From positions 1-43,993 of the forward strand of contig NZ_PQIG01000107.1 in NCBI RefSeq assembly GCF_012349115.1: 43,993 nt of DNA, written 5' to 3'. The notes beneath the pieces were generated by a model. It made no database searches and had not been told where the DNA came from. It saw only the letters and a program-made list of their open reading frames with translations. Of the stretch, positions 19,646 to 30,244 are shown one piece after another. Numbering within the stretch: the first letter of the stretch is position 1; each line of letters opens with the position of its first letter. The DNA comes from Rhizobium ruizarguesonis. Its GTDB lineage: Bacteria; Pseudomonadota; Alphaproteobacteria; Rhizobiales; Rhizobiaceae. The position numbers and the translations under genes are program-made.

Positions 19646-19689
19646 GCATTTCCAGGCGAATTGGAAACCGGTTCGCCGTCCGGAAATGC
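19646..19689. repeat. Rhizobium-type palindromic intergenic repeat, copy 1
   Basis: Two-part stem: outer arms GCATTTCC / GGAAATGC (8 bp, perfect) and inner arms GGCGAA / TTCGCC, with an asymmetric bulge on the 3' side (GTCC). It sits upstream of argJ, next to copy 2. I recall near-identical palindromes between many Rhizobium genes; that is from memory and needs a genome search. Confidence 0.7.
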
Positions 19690-19708
19690 GACAACAAACG
19701 ATGCCAGC

Positions 19709-19752
19709 GCATGATGCCGAAAAGTGCCAGCGGTTTTCGGACGACATCATGC
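19709..19752. repeat. Rhizobium-type palindromic intergenic repeat, copy 2
   Basis: Outer arms GCATGATG / CATCATGC (8 bp) and inner arms CCGAAAA / TTTTCGG (7 bp), with a 4-base bulge ACGA on the 3' side. The inner part AAAAGTG-N4-GCGGTTTT is shared with the repeat at 26575, so the two belong to one family. Confidence 0.75.
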
Positions 19753-19765
19753 TCTGCTTTTTGAT

Positions 19766-19818
19766 TTAGATCCGGATTCAGATTTCAGGTCGATCAGGCC
19801 AAAAACATCCGGATCTAA
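19766..19818. repeat. 12-bp inverted repeat between argJ and the PPIase gene
   Basis: TTAGATCCGGAT (19766-19777) and ATCCGGATCTAA (19807-19818) are perfect inverted copies separated by 29 bases. Each contains the self-palindrome ATCCGGAT. The repeat could form a long-loop hairpin or be a pair of protein sites. Confidence 0.6.
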
Positions 19819-19821
19819 TGA

Positions 19822-19844
19822 AGGGCCCGGAAGAACCGGGCCCT
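19822..19844 (-). terminator. Terminator after the PPIase gene
   Basis: Perfect 9-bp stem AGGGCCCGG / CCGGGCCCT with a 5-base loop just beyond the stop codon at 19855. The T-tract after it on the minus strand is short. Confidence 0.7.
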
Positions 19845-19854
19845 GATGCGAATA

Positions 19855-20736
19855 TTACTGCTGCGGCGCCGGCGCGACGGGCTCGCTGCCCGGCTCCGGC
19901 TGCTTGTTGGCCTGGTCGTAACCCTTGCGCAGCGTCTCGTCCGTGATCTCGATCTTGGCCGAAGCCTTCGCCTTGTTCAGAAGCTCAAGATACTTGTCGC
20001 GCATGACGAGCTGACGAACCTGATCCTGCACCTGATCGAAGGGCGGCGGCGGAGCGTCGCGCTTATCTTCGACCTTGATGACGTGGAAGCCGAAATCGGT
20101 CTTGACGGGCGTCTTGGAATAGGTGCCCTTCTCAAGCGCGAAGGCTGCGTCTTCGAATTCCTTGACCATGCGGCCGCGCGAGAAATAACCGAGATCGCCG
20201 CCTTCCGACTTGTTCGGATCGGTGGACTTTTCCTTGGCGAGTTCGGCGAAATCCTTGCCGGCGTCGAGCTGCTTGATGATGTCCTTGGCTTCGTCCTCGG
20301 TCTTGACGAGGATGTGACGGGCGTGGACTTCCTCCTGCTTCGGCAGGGCAGCGACTTCCTTGTCGTAGCGGGCCTTGACTTCGTCAGGCGTCACGATGTC
20401 GACGACATGCTTCTTGAAATAGGCATTGTGCAGCTCGCGGTCGGTGAGATACTGCATGCGCTTCTTGAATTCGTCGGTCTGATCGAGCTTCTCGGCCGCA
20501 GCATCGGCGGCGAGCAGCTTGACGTCGATGGCGGCGGAAAGGGCTGCGACCTTCTTCTGGTCATCGGGAAGCTGTGCCAGCTGCGGGTCGAGATTGGCGA
20601 CGGCGAGGTCGAGTTCCGACTGGTGGATCTCCAGAGTGCCGACCTTGGCGATGACGGCGTCATCGGCATAGGCCGGAGCCTGGAGCGCAACAAAAGTTGC
20701 GAACGCCAGAACGGCAAGTTTGTTGGTGCTCAACAT
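19855..20736 (-). CDS. Periplasmic parvulin-type peptidylprolyl isomerase
   Basis: Secreted foldase, 293 residues. A signal peptide with hydrophobic core (LAVLAFATFVALQAPAYA) is probably cut after A24. A helical SurA_N-like chaperone region (about 30-130) precedes the parvulin rotamase domain at about 136-226 (ARHILVKTEDEA, GGDLGYFSRGRMVKEFEDA, DFGFHVIKVED). The tail is Pro/Gln-rich. Parvulins of this layout (PrsA/SurA/PpiC-like) help outer-membrane and periplasmic proteins fold. ATG 20736 follows AAGGG. The gene is divergent from secA, so folding and export genes face each other across 246 bases. Confidence 0.93.
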   Translation of the reverse strand: MLSTNKLAVLAFATFVALQAPAYADDAVIAKVGTLEIHQSELDLAVANLDPQLAQLPDDQKKVAALSAAIDVKLLAADAAAEKLDQTDEFKKRMQYLTDRELHNAYFKKHVVDIVTPDEVKARYDKEVAALPKQEEVHARHILVKTEDEAKDIIKQLDAGKDFAELAKEKSTDPNKSEGGDLGYFSRGRMVKEFEDAAFALEKGTYSKTPVKTDFGFHVIKVEDKRDAPPPPFDQVQDQVRQLVMRDKYLELLNKAKASAKIEITDETLRKGYDQANKQPEPGSEPVAPAPQQ

Positions 20737-20839
20737 GAAATACCCTTCACAGTTACATTGCCGGTTTCAGCATCCCCTGAATCCAGCCCAAAATAGCCAT
20801 CAACATCGGATTGTGGCCTTTCTGTATCCGCCAAATCCG

Positions 20840-20868
20840 TTGACATCATTCGACCCCCCTCTTATCTG
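20840..20868 (+). promoter_or_regulatory. Candidate vegetative promoter of secA
   Basis: TTGACA at 20840-20845 (perfect -35) and TATCTG at 20863-20868 with a 17-base spacer, about 115 bases upstream of the secA start. The spacing is ideal; the -10 is only half matched. Confidence 0.5.
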
Positions 20869-20982
20869 TCACGCAACCTCGCGTCCAGAACAGTTTCCGG
20901 GCGTTTTAAGGCGCGCGCCTGATTTTCGGCTGGGCCGCGAACAAGAAACGCCGGGGATGAATATTGAGAAAGGGCCAGTCAT

Positions 20983-23700
<2,718 letters not shown>

Positions 23701-23721
23701 GGCAAGCCCGCAAGATCCGCG

Positions 23722-23747
23722 AAAATGCCGCCTTCGGGCGGCATTTT
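23722..23747 (+). terminator. Intrinsic terminator of secA
   Basis: Perfect 11-bp stem AAAATGCCGCC / GGCGGCATTTT closed by a UUCG tetraloop and followed by CTTTT, 22 bases after the stop codon. Textbook rho-independent terminator. Confidence 0.92.
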
Positions 23748-23880
23748 CTTTTCTGCGGCTACGCCGGAAAACCGGAATTTCAACGTCGGACGGCAAGCCC
23801 GATCCGGAACCGTTTCTTAACCCTGTTCTGTCAAGACTTCAGGGGCGATTTGCCTGACCTCAGAGTTTTGCGTGTTCATC

Positions 23881-25296
23881 ATGGCGGTCATAGAAACAGC
23901 GGAGAAGATGCTGCCAGCGGGCCTGCGCCCAATCGGCGGCCGTACGCTGCGCATGCTTGCGGCCGTGCTCACCGAACGCGGGGAGAAGGCGGCCGCCCAG
24001 CGCATGGCGCTGACAGCGTTTTCGATCCGCATCCTCAGCGCAGCACTCGCCTTCGTCTCCCAGATCGTGCTTGCCCGGCTGATGGGCGAATATGAATATG
24101 GCATCTTCGTTTTCGTCTGGGTGCTGGTCGTCGTCTTCGGCGATCTCTCATGCCTCGGTTTCCACACCGCGATCATCCGCTTCCTGCCGCAATACAGGGC
24201 AGCGGGCGCTTTCGAGGAAATCCGCGGCCTGACAGGCACGGCTCGGATTTTTGCGCTGCTGTCCGGCACGACGGTGCTCGCCGCTGGCATGCTCGGGCTG
24301 CATTTCTTCGGCGATATGATCCAGGTCTATTATCTCGTCCCGATCTTCATCGGCCTGCTCGCCATGCCGATGATCGCGCTCGGCGATATTCTGGAAGGCA
24401 CGTCACGGGCGAACCATTGGCCAGTGATGGCGTTGAGCCCGGTTTACATCGTCCGCCCGATCCTCATCATCCTCTTCATGCTGATCGCGATTGCCATCGG
24501 CGCCGAGCACACGGCCGTCACCGCGATGCAGGCAGCACTCGTCGCCACCTTCGTCACCGCCCTTGGTCAGTATGCCGCAACGCTCTACCGCCTTCGCCGG
24601 CATTATGACGAAGGCCCGCGCAAGGTCGATTTCCTCGCCTGGTTCAGCGTCGCCTTCCCGATTTTCCTGATCGAGGGCGTGAGCTTCCTGCTCACCAATT
24701 CCGATGTCGTCGTCGTCGGCATCTTCCTCGAGCCGCACGACGTCGCCATCTATTTCGCCGCCGCCAAGACGATGGCGCTGGTGCATTTCATCAATTTCTC
24801 GGTCAAGGCCGCCTCCGGCCCGCGCTTTTCCTCGATCATCGCCGAAGGCGACCACGCCCAGCTGGCAACCGCTGCCATCGACGCCGCCCGCTGGACCTTC
24901 TGGCCGGCGCTCGGGGTCGGCCTTGTCGTGCTTGCGGCAGGCCATCTGCTGCTGTCGCTCTTCGGCGGCGCCTTTACATCAGGCTATCTGGTGATGGCGA
25001 TCCTGCTCGCCGGCATCCTCGCCAAATCGCTGGTCGGCCCGGCCGAAACGCTGCTGATGATGGCAGGCAAGCAGAACCTCTGCGTCACACTCTATGCCGG
25101 CGCATTGACGGCCAATGTCAGCCTCAACCTCGCTTTGATCCCGCATTACGGCATCGAGGGCACGGCGATCGCCACGGCCTCGGCCATGGCGGTCGAGGCG
25201 ATCCTGCTGCATGTCGCCGTGCGCCATACGCTCGGCATCGTCCTTTTCGCCTTCGCCAGCCCCTCCGCCGCAACGCCAGAAATGAGAGTTCGATAG
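23881..25296 (+). CDS. Polysaccharide/lipopolysaccharide flippase (Wzx/MATE-like)
   Basis: Integral membrane protein of 471 residues with about 12-14 predicted spans and the polysaccharide-synthesis (Polysacc_synt / MurJ-like) pattern: an N-terminal amphipathic stretch, then FSIRILSAALAFVSQIVLAR and ending with alternating spans. Members move lipid-linked glycans across the inner membrane. No glycosyltransferases are adjacent, so the glycan is unknown. The start is uncertain: ATG 23881 is chosen; GTG 23872 and ATG 23908 (after GGAG) are possible. Its stop directly precedes the ATG of the CelD-like gene, indicating an operon. Confidence 0.88.
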   Translation: MAVIETAEKMLPAGLRPIGGRTLRMLAAVLTERGEKAAAQRMALTAFSIRILSAALAFVSQIVLARLMGEYEYGIFVFVWVLVVVFGDLSCLGFHTAIIRFLPQYRAAGAFEEIRGLTGTARIFALLSGTTVLAAGMLGLHFFGDMIQVYYLVPIFIGLLAMPMIALGDILEGTSRANHWPVMALSPVYIVRPILIILFMLIAIAIGAEHTAVTAMQAALVATFVTALGQYAATLYRLRRHYDEGPRKVDFLAWFSVAFPIFLIEGVSFLLTNSDVVVVGIFLEPHDVAIYFAAAKTMALVHFINFSVKAASGPRFSSIIAEGDHAQLATAAIDAARWTFWPALGVGLVVLAAGHLLLSLFGGAFTSGYLVMAILLAGILAKSLVGPAETLLMMAGKQNLCVTLYAGALTANVSLNLALIPHYGIEGTAIATASAMAVEAILLHVAVRHTLGIVLFAFASPSAATPEMRVR

Positions 25297-26574
25297 ATGG
25301 TGCGTGTTCCCCCCGTTACCGAAAGCACCGACAGCGCCGCAAACCGCATGGTGCATGATCTCGCCGCGTTGAATTTCGAAGCACCGCGGGCCGAGGCTCG
25401 CGCCGAGATCGGCCGGCCGGGGCGCGAGCTCTGCCTCTATCCCGGCAAGCTGGGCTATGAGCTTCAGGATGAGCTCGATTTCCTCTCCAACCGGGCGATG
25501 GAGCCGAACGTCTTTTTCTCCGGCCGTTTCCTAGCCCCCGCCATGCCGCGGCTCGAAGATCGGCAGGTGAACTTCGCCCTGATCCGCGATCACAATGCCG
25601 GCCGCAGCCGCATGCGGTTCCTCTTGCCGTTTTCGGTCGACAAGCCGGGCTTCGCCGTCGGCCCATCGATCATCCGCGGCTGGTCGAACAGCTTCGGTCC
25701 GCTCGGCACGCCGCTCGTCGATGGCGAGGATGCCGCCGAGACGCTCGACAATCTCTTCGAGGGACTGACCGCCGGCGATCTCAATCTGCCCGGCATATTG
25801 GTTCTGCCGGATCTCAGGCTGAACGGTATCTTCGTGCGCATGCTCAAGGCCGTGGCGCTCAGCCGCAATCTTCCCGTTACTGTCACCAATCCCTACCTGC
25901 GCCCGATGCTGCAGAGCGACGAAGAGGCGCCGGCCTATCTCGGCAAAACCATCTCCTCCTCGCACATGCGCGAGATGCGCCGCCAGTGGCGCCTGCTGGA
26001 GGAGGTGGGAACAGCGGTCTATACCGTCGCCCGCCAGCCGCGCGAAATCCATGTCCGCTTCGAGGAATTCCTGGCGATGGAAGCCGGCGGCTGGAAGGGC
26101 AAGCGGCGAAGCGCTCTCGTCACCGATCGTTATCATACGGCCTTCGCCCGCGAGGCGGTGTCGAACCTTGCCGCCGTCGATGCCGTGCGTATTCACACGA
26201 TCGATCTCAACGGCAAGGCGATAGCCGCCATCGTCGTGCTGATGATGGGCGGCGAGGCCTATACGTGGAAGACCGCTTATGACGAGAACTACGCCCGCTA
26301 TTCGCCGGGCAAGCTTTTGATGAGCGAACTCACCGAATGGCATCTCGACGATGCCAATATCGTGCGCTCCGATTCCTGCGCTGTCTCGGATCATCCGATC
26401 ATGAGCCGTTTCTGGCAGGAGCGCGAGGAGATGGGAACGCTGGTGATCGGCCTGACGCAGAACGGCGACCGCGACATGCGCCAGGTCTCAGCCCAGCTCC
26501 ACATGTACCGCAGCACCCGCAACATGGCGAAGATGCTGCGCGAAAAGATCATGTCGCTTGCCGGCCGAGGCTAA
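25297..26574 (+). CDS. CelD/BcsL-like GNAT family acetyltransferase
   Basis: The 425-residue protein has the Acetyltransf_6 (CelD/BcsL) fold in its C-terminal half, about residues 215-380, seen in RRQWRLLEEVG, FEEFLAMEAGGWKGK, and SPGKLLMSELTEWHL. The N-terminal half is a second, weaker GNAT-like unit. Family members acylate polysaccharides such as cellulose, or lipids. The ATG abuts the flippase stop, so the two are probably one transcript, and the enzyme may decorate the exported glycan. The acyl donor and acceptor are not shown by the sequence. A repeat element lies just after the stop. Confidence 0.88.
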   Translation: MVRVPPVTESTDSAANRMVHDLAALNFEAPRAEARAEIGRPGRELCLYPGKLGYELQDELDFLSNRAMEPNVFFSGRFLAPAMPRLEDRQVNFALIRDHNAGRSRMRFLLPFSVDKPGFAVGPSIIRGWSNSFGPLGTPLVDGEDAAETLDNLFEGLTAGDLNLPGILVLPDLRLNGIFVRMLKAVALSRNLPVTVTNPYLRPMLQSDEEAPAYLGKTISSSHMREMRRQWRLLEEVGTAVYTVARQPREIHVRFEEFLAMEAGGWKGKRRSALVTDRYHTAFAREAVSNLAAVDAVRIHTIDLNGKAIAAIVVLMMGGEAYTWKTAYDENYARYSPGKLLMSELTEWHLDDANIVRSDSCAVSDHPIMSRFWQEREEMGTLVIGLTQNGDRDMRQVSAQLHMYRSTRNMAKMLREKIMSLAGRG

Positions 26575-26619
26575 GCAATTCCAGCAAAAGTGCGTAGCGG
26601 TTTTTCGTCCGGGAATGCT
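26575..26619. repeat. Degenerate palindromic intergenic repeat between convergent genes
   Basis: Imperfect outer arms GCAATTCC / GGGAATGC around AAAAGTG-N4-GCGGTTTT, which matches the core of the repeat at 19709-19752. It fills the gap between the CelD-like gene and the acyl-CoA synthetase gene and may end both transcripts. Confidence 0.65.
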
Positions 26620-28248
26620 CTATCGCTCGCTGGCCGCCCTTTCGCGCAGCAGTCGGCGGATCACCTTGCCGGTGGTGGTCAGCGGCAATGCATCGATGAA
26701 CTCCACCTCGCGGGGATATTCGTGCATCGAAAGCCGCGTCTTCACCCACTCCCTTATCTCGGCTGCCAGCGCCTCGCTTGGGTGATGGCCCGGTGAAAGC
26801 ACGATATAGGCCTTGACGATCTCGGTGCGCACGGCATCGGGCTTGCCGACGGCGGCGGCGAGCTGCACGGCGGGATGGCCGATCAGGCAGTCCTCGATCT
26901 CGGCCGGGCCGATGCGATATCCCGACGAGGTGATGACGTCGTCATCGCGGCCTTCGAAGGTGACGTAGCCTTCGGCGTCCTGCCGGCCGATATCGCCGGT
27001 GAGCAGCCAGCCCTTGGCGAATTTTCGTTCGGTCGCCGCCGCATCGTCCCAATAGCCGAGGAACATCACAGGATCGGGACTGGCGATGGCGATCTGGCCC
27101 GGTTCGCCGACGGGCAACTCGTCGCCCGTCTCGCTGACGATCGCGACGCGATGCCCAGGCACTGCCCGTCCGATGGCACCGGCCTTGGTGACGCCATAGG
27201 CAGCGCTGGAAGCGAGCACGAAATTGCACTCCGTCTGGCCGTAGAATTCGTTGACGGTGATGCCGAGCGTATGCCGCGCCCATTCATAGGTCTCGCGGCC
27301 GAGCGCCTCCCCGGCCGAACCGATGGTGCGCAGCACCAGATCATATTTCGAGCGTGGATCGGGCACGGATCTCATCAGCCTCAGCGCCGTCGGCGGAATG
27401 AAGGCGTTGCGCACATCCATCTCCGCCATGATGCGATAGGCCATATGGGCATCGAATTTCTGCGCCGGCGACGAGACCACGGGAATTCCGAGCAGAAGGC
27501 TCGGCAGCAACGCATTGAGCAGACCGCCCGCCCACGCCCAGTCGGACGGCGTCCAGACCTTGTCGCCCACTTTCGGAAAGCCCTCATGGGCAAACTGCAT
27601 ACCGGGAATATGGCCGGGCAGAACGCGATGACCATGCAGCGCGCCCTTGGGCGGGCCTGTCGTTCCCGAGGTGAAAATCATCAGCGCCGGATCGTCGGGA
27701 GACGTCTTTTCTCCCTTGAAGAAGGGCTCGTATGACACGATCAGATCGGCAAAGGAGAGAGCATCGAGAGCATTATCGAGGCTGATCACATGCCGAAGCT
27801 CCGGCAGCCGATCGCGAATTTGCCGGATGCGATCGAGGCCGAAATCATTGGTGACGATTGCCACCGCACCTGAGGTCCTCAGCCTGTATTCGAGCGCCTC
27901 GACGCCGAAGAGCAGCGCCAGCGGCAAGGCGATTGCGCCCATCTTGTAGATCGCAACATGAACGACCACGGTCTCGAAGGACTGGGGCATCAGCAGGGCG
28001 ACACGGTCGCCTCGCTTAATGCCGAGCGAAGCCAGCGCATTGGCGAACATGGAGGAGGAACCGGCAAGCTCACCGTAAGTCAGCGAAAGATGATTGCCAT
28101 CGGGGCTGAAATGCTCAAGGCAGACGCGCTCCGGATCTCTTGCGGCCCAGTCGTCGCTGACGGCGCGGCCGATATTGAAATCCTCCGGAATCCGCCAGGA
28201 GAAATCGCGATAAAGATCGTCGTAGCGATCGTGGGACGGCAGTTGCAT
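26620..28248 (-). CDS. AMP-binding acyl-CoA synthetase (medium-chain type)
   Basis: Activates a carboxylic acid to an acyl-AMP and then acyl-CoA. The 542-residue protein contains the P-loop-like motif IFTSGTTGPPKGALHGH, the FYGQTECN motif, the hinge region GYVTFEGRDDDVITSSGYR and the catalytic lysine in TTTGKVIRR near the C-terminus. The pattern fits the acetyl/medium-chain (ACSM-like) branch; the exact substrate is not readable. ATG 28248 (MQLPSHDRYDDL) is preferred over an in-frame ATG at 28284. It is convergent with the CelD-like gene and divergent from the aldo/keto reductase gene. Confidence 0.93.
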   Translation of the reverse strand: MQLPSHDRYDDLYRDFSWRIPEDFNIGRAVSDDWAARDPERVCLEHFSPDGNHLSLTYGELAGSSSMFANALASLGIKRGDRVALLMPQSFETVVVHVAIYKMGAIALPLALLFGVEALEYRLRTSGAVAIVTNDFGLDRIRQIRDRLPELRHVISLDNALDALSFADLIVSYEPFFKGEKTSPDDPALMIFTSGTTGPPKGALHGHRVLPGHIPGMQFAHEGFPKVGDKVWTPSDWAWAGGLLNALLPSLLLGIPVVSSPAQKFDAHMAYRIMAEMDVRNAFIPPTALRLMRSVPDPRSKYDLVLRTIGSAGEALGRETYEWARHTLGITVNEFYGQTECNFVLASSAAYGVTKAGAIGRAVPGHRVAIVSETGDELPVGEPGQIAIASPDPVMFLGYWDDAAATERKFAKGWLLTGDIGRQDAEGYVTFEGRDDDVITSSGYRIGPAEIEDCLIGHPAVQLAAAVGKPDAVRTEIVKAYIVLSPGHHPSEALAAEIREWVKTRLSMHEYPREVEFIDALPLTTTGKVIRRLLRERAASER

Positions 28249-28466
28249 GGTCGGATTCCAGTAAAATGCTGCATCAGCTAACATCTTGCGGCGCGGATGT
28301 GCAAGCTGCAGCCGGAATCGACAGCGATGAGCTTCAGAAGTCGATCACGGATCATTGTGCGCATGCAGCATAGATTCTTCATTTGCCGCCCTGCGACTTT
28401 GGCCATCGCGCGCTAAATCATGGAAAGCCGCCTGGGGGGTCATCCAATTCATCACGGAGTCGTTTC

Positions 28467-29447
28467 ATGGAATACGCAAAATTTGGAAAGACCGGTCTCG
28501 AAGTGTCGAAAATCTGCTTGGGCTGCATGACCTTCGGCGACCCCGGCCGCGGCAATCATGCCTGGAGCCTCAGGGAAGACGAAAGCCGGACGATGATCAA
28601 GCAGGCGATCGACCTCGGCATCAATTTCCTCGACACCGCCAACACCTATTCCAATGGTTCATCAGAGGAGATCGTCGGCCGGGCCATAAAAGACTTCGCC
28701 AAACGCGAGGACATCGTGCTGGCGACCAAGGTGTTCAACCGCATGCGGCCAGGCCCGAACGGCGCCGGCCTGTCGCGCAAGGCGATCTTCGACGAGATCG
28801 ACAACAGCCTGCGTCGCCTCGGCACCGACTACGTGGATCTCTACCAGATCCACCGCTTCGACTACACGACGCCGATCGAGGAAACGCTGGAAGCGCTGCA
28901 CGACGTCGTCAAATCGGGCAAGGCGCGTTATATCGGCGCCTCCTCCATGTATGCCTGGCAATTCGCCAAGGCGCTCTACGTCTCCAGGCTGAACGGCTGG
29001 ACCGAATTCGTCAGCATGCAGGACCACCTGAACCTGCTCTACCGTGAGGAAGAGCGCGAAATGCTGCCACTCTGCGAGGATCAGAAGATCGCCGTCATCC
29101 CCTGGAGCCCGCTTGCCCGCGGCCGCCTGACCCGCGACTGGGACGAGACGACGGCGCGCAGCGAAACCGACGAATTCGGCAAGACGCTCTACACCCAGTC
29201 CATTGATGCCGACCGCAAGATCGTCGGGGCCGTGGCCGAAATCGCCAAGGCCCGCAACATCTCCCGCGCCCAGGTCGCAACTGCGTGGATCCTGCAGAAA
29301 AGTGCGGTGACCGCCCCGATCATCGGTGCGTCCAAACCGAACCACCTCAGAGACGCCGTTGCCTCGCTCTCGGTCAAGCTCACCGCCGAGGAAATCGCAG
29401 CACTGGAAGCACCCTATGTCCCGCACGCCATCGCCGGCTTCAAGTAG
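28467..29447 (+). CDS. Aldo/keto reductase
   Basis: NAD(P)H-dependent oxidoreductase with a TIM-barrel fold, 326 residues. Catalytic residues are visible in order: Asp and Tyr in FLDTANTYSNG, Lys in ATKVFN, and His in QIHRFD. The cofactor end reads GASKPNHLRDAV. It resembles the YakC/general-stress AKR subgroup. The true start is ATG 28467, preceded by ACGGAGT; the longer frame upstream is not family sequence. It is divergent from the acyl-CoA synthetase gene with a 218-base gap. Confidence 0.94.
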   Translation: MEYAKFGKTGLEVSKICLGCMTFGDPGRGNHAWSLREDESRTMIKQAIDLGINFLDTANTYSNGSSEEIVGRAIKDFAKREDIVLATKVFNRMRPGPNGAGLSRKAIFDEIDNSLRRLGTDYVDLYQIHRFDYTTPIEETLEALHDVVKSGKARYIGASSMYAWQFAKALYVSRLNGWTEFVSMQDHLNLLYREEEREMLPLCEDQKIAVIPWSPLARGRLTRDWDETTARSETDEFGKTLYTQSIDADRKIVGAVAEIAKARNISRAQVATAWILQKSAVTAPIIGASKPNHLRDAVASLSVKLTAEEIAALEAPYVPHAIAGFK

Positions 29448-29487
29448 TCACTGGCTTCTCGGTCCTCAGGCATATGCAAGGGCAGAT

Positions 29488-29507
29488 CCCTCTCCACCCG
29501 GAGAGGG
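29488..29507. terminator. Hairpin between the AKR and tetR genes
   Basis: CCCTCTCC / GGAGAGGG, an 8-bp perfect stem with ACCC loop between convergent stop codons. There is no T-tract, so it may be a repeat element as much as a terminator. Confidence 0.45.
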
Positions 29508-29536
29508 AGAGCGAAACCATGGCCCCGCGACTGAGA

Positions 29537-30115
29537 TTATGTCTGGCTGTCAGGATCGAGTTGCCGGCGCATCGTCACCAAAAACTGCTCAGCAAGCGCC
29601 CTGTCCTCGACCGCGCGGGCAAGAATGACAGCGCCCATCATCGATGAGAGTGTCGTCGTCGCATTGGCGCGGCGCTCCTCCTCCGTTTCGCCGGAAACGA
29701 TATCGGCAAGCGTCTCGACCAGCACGGAAAGCCCATCGCTGAAAACCGCGCGGACGGCGCCGCGGCTGCGGCTGACTTCCTGGATCAGCGTTGCGAAGAC
29801 ACAGCTGCCGCCGGGATCGTCAACCGTGCGCCAGTGGATATAATGGTCTAGAAGAGCGGCCAGCGGCCGGTCGGGCGATTCGGCGATATGTTCCTTCCAG
29901 CGCTCTTCCACCCTGTCGATCAGCTTGCGGCTGACCTCCAGCGCCAGGTCGTCCTTCGAATCGAAATGACCGTAGAAGCCGCCATGCGTCAGCCCCGCCG
30001 CCTTCATGATGTCGGCAACGCCGACCCCGTCGAAACCGTTTTCGCGGAAAAGCACGCCGGCAACGCTCAGAATCTTTTCGCGGTTTTCGGCAAATTTTTC
30101 GCGGCTGACCCGCAT
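29537..30115 (-). CDS. TetR/AcrR family transcriptional regulator
   Basis: Dimeric DNA-binding repressor type, 192 residues. The N-terminal helix-turn-helix reads VADIMKAAGLTHGGFYGHF (about 33-51), followed by a ligand-binding domain with several hydrophobic helices. ATG 30115 follows GGAG. The neighbouring MFS gene is divergent, and two dyads lie in the 129-base gap, so it probably controls both itself and the transporter. The inducer cannot be predicted. Part of the LmrA/YxaF-like branch by its HTH, at a guess. Confidence 0.93.
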   Translation of the reverse strand: MRVSREKFAENREKILSVAGVLFRENGFDGVGVADIMKAAGLTHGGFYGHFDSKDDLALEVSRKLIDRVEERWKEHIAESPDRPLAALLDHYIHWRTVDDPGGSCVFATLIQEVSRSRGAVRAVFSDGLSVLVETLADIVSGETEEERRANATTTLSSMMGAVILARAVEDRALAEQFLVTMRRQLDPDSQT

Positions 30116-30138
30116 TTGTCGTCTCCAGAAATAGTCGC

Positions 30139-30168
30139 TTGACAAAATATATGACGTCCATCATCAAT
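30139..30168 (+). promoter_or_regulatory. Candidate promoter for the MFS gene, overlapping an operator
   Basis: TTGACA at 30139-30144 and ATCAAT at 30163-30168 with an 18-base spacer. The dyad at 30151-30164 lies between the two hexamers, where a repressor would block RNA polymerase. The -10 match is weak. Confidence 0.45.
30151..30164. promoter_or_regulatory. Operator-like dyad 1 between tetR and MFS genes
   Basis: ATGACGTCCATCAT, an imperfect palindrome (ATGA-N-G...C-N-TCAT). It shares ATGA-Y-G-N2-C-N-TCAT with dyad 2, whose centre is 29 bases away, close to three helical turns. Confidence 0.6.
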
Positions 30169-30179
30169 ACGCAAGAAAT

Positions 30180-30193
30180 ATGATGACCATCAT
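30180..30193. promoter_or_regulatory. Operator-like dyad 2 between tetR and MFS genes
   Basis: ATGATGACCATCAT, a palindrome with 6-bp arms ATGATG / CATCAT around two bases. It lies 51 bases upstream of the MFS start and is probably a TetR site. Confidence 0.65.
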
Positions 30194-30244
30194 GTAAATC
30201 GATCCAATATCTTCTCGAACCTGAATTCAAACGGAATCTTGCCC

